Positions 4,965-6,231 of a DNA stretch of 6,231 bases are shown here, one piece after another. The stretch covers positions 1 through 6,231 of the forward strand of contig JABDEJ010000105.1 in NCBI GenBank assembly GCA_013287095.1. Direction: 5' to 3'. The position numbers were made by a program, and so were the translations under genes. The stretch comes from Bacteroidota bacterium (GTDB lineage Bacteria; Bacteroidota; Bacteroidia; CAILMK01). The notes below the pieces were generated by a model. The model searched no databases and was not told the origin of the DNA. It saw only the letters and a list, made by a program, of their open reading frames with translations. The first letter of the stretch is position 1; every line of letters begins with the position of its first letter.

Positions 4965-6231
4965 TTATTTTTTTGAAGTTGAAGTCTTTGCAGTTGCTTT
5001 AGGTTCAGCAGCTTTGGCTTCTGATTTTACTTCAGCTTTAGCTTCCGTAGCAGCAGTTTTACCATTGGTTACAACCGTATCTTTTACAAGCGTAGCCAAT
5101 TGTTTGCCCATTTCATAAACTTGTTTTTTCAATTCATAATTGGTTTTGTACAAGTCATCCAATTGAGATTTCAATACAACAGGATATGCAGCCAGATTCA
5201 TTTCCATCAACTTGTCGGTTGTTGTACGGATCTTTGAATCAAGTGTTACCAGTTCGCCTTGCAACTTTGAAAATTCATCGGTACCAAACAATCCTTCGAA
5301 TTCTTTGCCATTCACGCTGATCCAATTGGTATAGAAGGCATTGAAATCAGGATTTGCTTCGCCTTTCTGGGCTTTTGCAGCAAAATCTTCAATAATTTGC
5401 TCGTTGATTTTCGCTCCATGAGTATATACAAGGTATTGAAGTTTGGCAAGTTTGTTAGCGGATGCAATATATAACTCACCCAATTCATTCATCAATGTCA
5501 TTTGCTCTTTTTCTTTTCCTTCGGGCATCAGCTTAAAGAAAGGAGAAACGGAGGTTTTGAACTGTGAATTGATGTTCTTAAACATTTCAGTAAAAAATGC
5601 TTCATTCTCAGGTAGTCTTGACTCAAATTGCGCCACACTGTCCTTAAAAGATTTGTAACCGTCTTTTGCCGAGTTTCCCATTTTTTCATACCATGCCGTA
5701 GCATTTTTGGTATATTGATCATACGCGTTTTTCAATGGGTTCAATGCGTCAAATCCAAACATTTTGTCCATCAGTTCTTTGTACAGAACCGGGTTCATCA
5801 TTTTTTTGTACTCTTCGCTATTGAAAACTTTGCTTTCCGCAGCTTTGAAGACAGGAGCCCAAAGTTCATACAGTTTCATAAAGCTTTCATACCCTTTCTT
5901 AACACTGCCCATCGTGTCATTAATGGTTTTAGAAGCAAAATCAGCAGGTTGGCCGCTGAATGGTGTTTTCATGTTGTCAGCCATTGATTTAAGTGTATTG
6001 GTCCATGTTTCCTGGTATTTTCGGGCATTATCCATCAATGCATTTGATGAACTCATTCCATCAAAAGGATTGTGGCTACTAATACCTGAAAAGAAACCTG
6101 TCATTTTTTGGGAAGCTTCAGTCCACATGTTTACTGATTTTTCCTGGAATGCTTTCCATTGGTCAAAAAAGTTCTCAACAGTGCCTTCCACTTTTTCTTT
6201 TACCTCTTCGCCGGTCTTTTCAGCAGCCCCG
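4965..6231 (-). CDS. phaE: Class III PHA synthase subunit PhaE, 5' end beyond the window
   Basis: PhaE is the non-catalytic partner that activates PhaC and helps it form a granule-bound complex. The frame stays open from the stop at 4965 to the right edge, so the gene is 5'-partial. A GTG at 6189-6191 could be taken as a start, but the frame continues upstream without a stop (GAAEKTGEEVKEK precedes it) and this is probably an internal Val. From that Val the protein is 408 residues, already longer than A. vinosum PhaE (about 357, from memory). The C-terminal family signature is visible: AAYPVVLKSQLDDLYKTNYE at about 334-353, then a leucine/lysine helix. The last 36 residues (373-408) are rich in Ala, Lys, Glu and Thr, a phasin- or H1-like tail. 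Much of the rest is amphipathic helix. Confidence 0.9.
   Translation of the reverse strand, partial: GAAEKTGEEVKEKVEGTVENFFDQWKAFQEKSVNMWTEASQKMTGFFSGISSHNPFDGMSSSNALMDNARKYQETWTNTLKSMADNMKTPFSGQPADFASKTINDTMGSVKKGYESFMKLYELWAPVFKAAESKVFNSEEYKKMMNPVLYKELMDKMFGFDALNPLKNAYDQYTKNATAWYEKMGNSAKDGYKSFKDSVAQFESRLPENEAFFTEMFKNINSQFKTSVSPFFKLMPEGKEKEQMTLMNELGELYIASANKLAKLQYLVYTHGAKINEQIIEDFAAKAQKGEANPDFNAFYTNWISVNGKEFEGLFGTDEFSKLQGELVTLDSKIRTTTDKLMEMNLAAYPVVLKSQLDDLYKTNYELKKQVYEMGKQLATLVKDTVVTNGKTAATEAKAEVKSEAKAAEPKATAKTSTSKK

Noticed and set aside
6189..6191. GTG as the phaE start
   Set aside because: The frame stays open to the edge and encodes plausible charged, helical sequence upstream, so the gene most likely begins outside the window.

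Overview
The window most resembles a chromosomal segment of a Bacteroidota (Bacteroidetes) bacterium. The basis is indirect. Base composition is moderately AT-rich, several starts lack a clear Shine-Dalgarno, TAnnTTTG boxes of the Bacteroidetes -7 type precede several genes, and the intergenic repeats (CGCAAAG-type and AATTAGG-type arrays) are ones I associate with this phylum from memory. No rRNA, tRNA, CRISPR array or intact insertion sequence is visible.

Layout, left to right. (1) Positions 1-119 are non-coding and hold a long imperfect hairpin built of 7-base units, which starts at the stop codon of paaD. (2) paaD (120-632, minus) encodes the MIP18-like accessory protein of the phenylacetyl-CoA epoxidase. 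It has no paaC directly upstream and no paaE within 119 bases downstream. (3) A 179-bp divergent intergenic region holds an 18-bp palindrome and a candidate promoter. (4) A plus-strand gene (812-1945) encodes a Fic-fold protein whose catalytic motif has been erased, fused to a C-terminal winged helix; it is probably a DNA-binding regulator. (5) A 287-bp non-coding stretch holds another 7-base-unit array and a hairpin. (6) A higBA-type toxin-antitoxin pair (2233-2887, plus) follows, with a palindrome next to a -7 box that nearly touches the start codon. (7) An alpha/beta hydrolase (2902-3684, minus) converges on higA with a 14-bp gap. (8) An intergenic region holds a gap-free 41-position imperfect stem, then a strong terminator. 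(9) phaE-phaC (minus, 3891 to the right edge) encodes a class III polyhydroxyalkanoate (PHA) synthase; phaE runs off the window.

How the genes fit together. PHA synthase uses hydroxyacyl-CoA and stores carbon. Phenylacetate catabolism ends in acetyl-CoA and succinyl-CoA, so aromatic breakdown and carbon storage lie side by side here, though nothing in the sequence proves co-regulation. The hydrolase may act on an ester or thioester linked to PHA metabolism, but it lies past the phaEC terminator. The toxin-antitoxin pair and the repeats suggest that the centre of the window is an accessory, rearrangement-prone patch. The most notable observations are the catalytically dead Fic-winged-helix protein beside a lone paaD, the paired 7-base-unit arrays that each begin exactly at a stop codon, and the 9-11-9 spaced heptamer stem upstream of the hydrolase.
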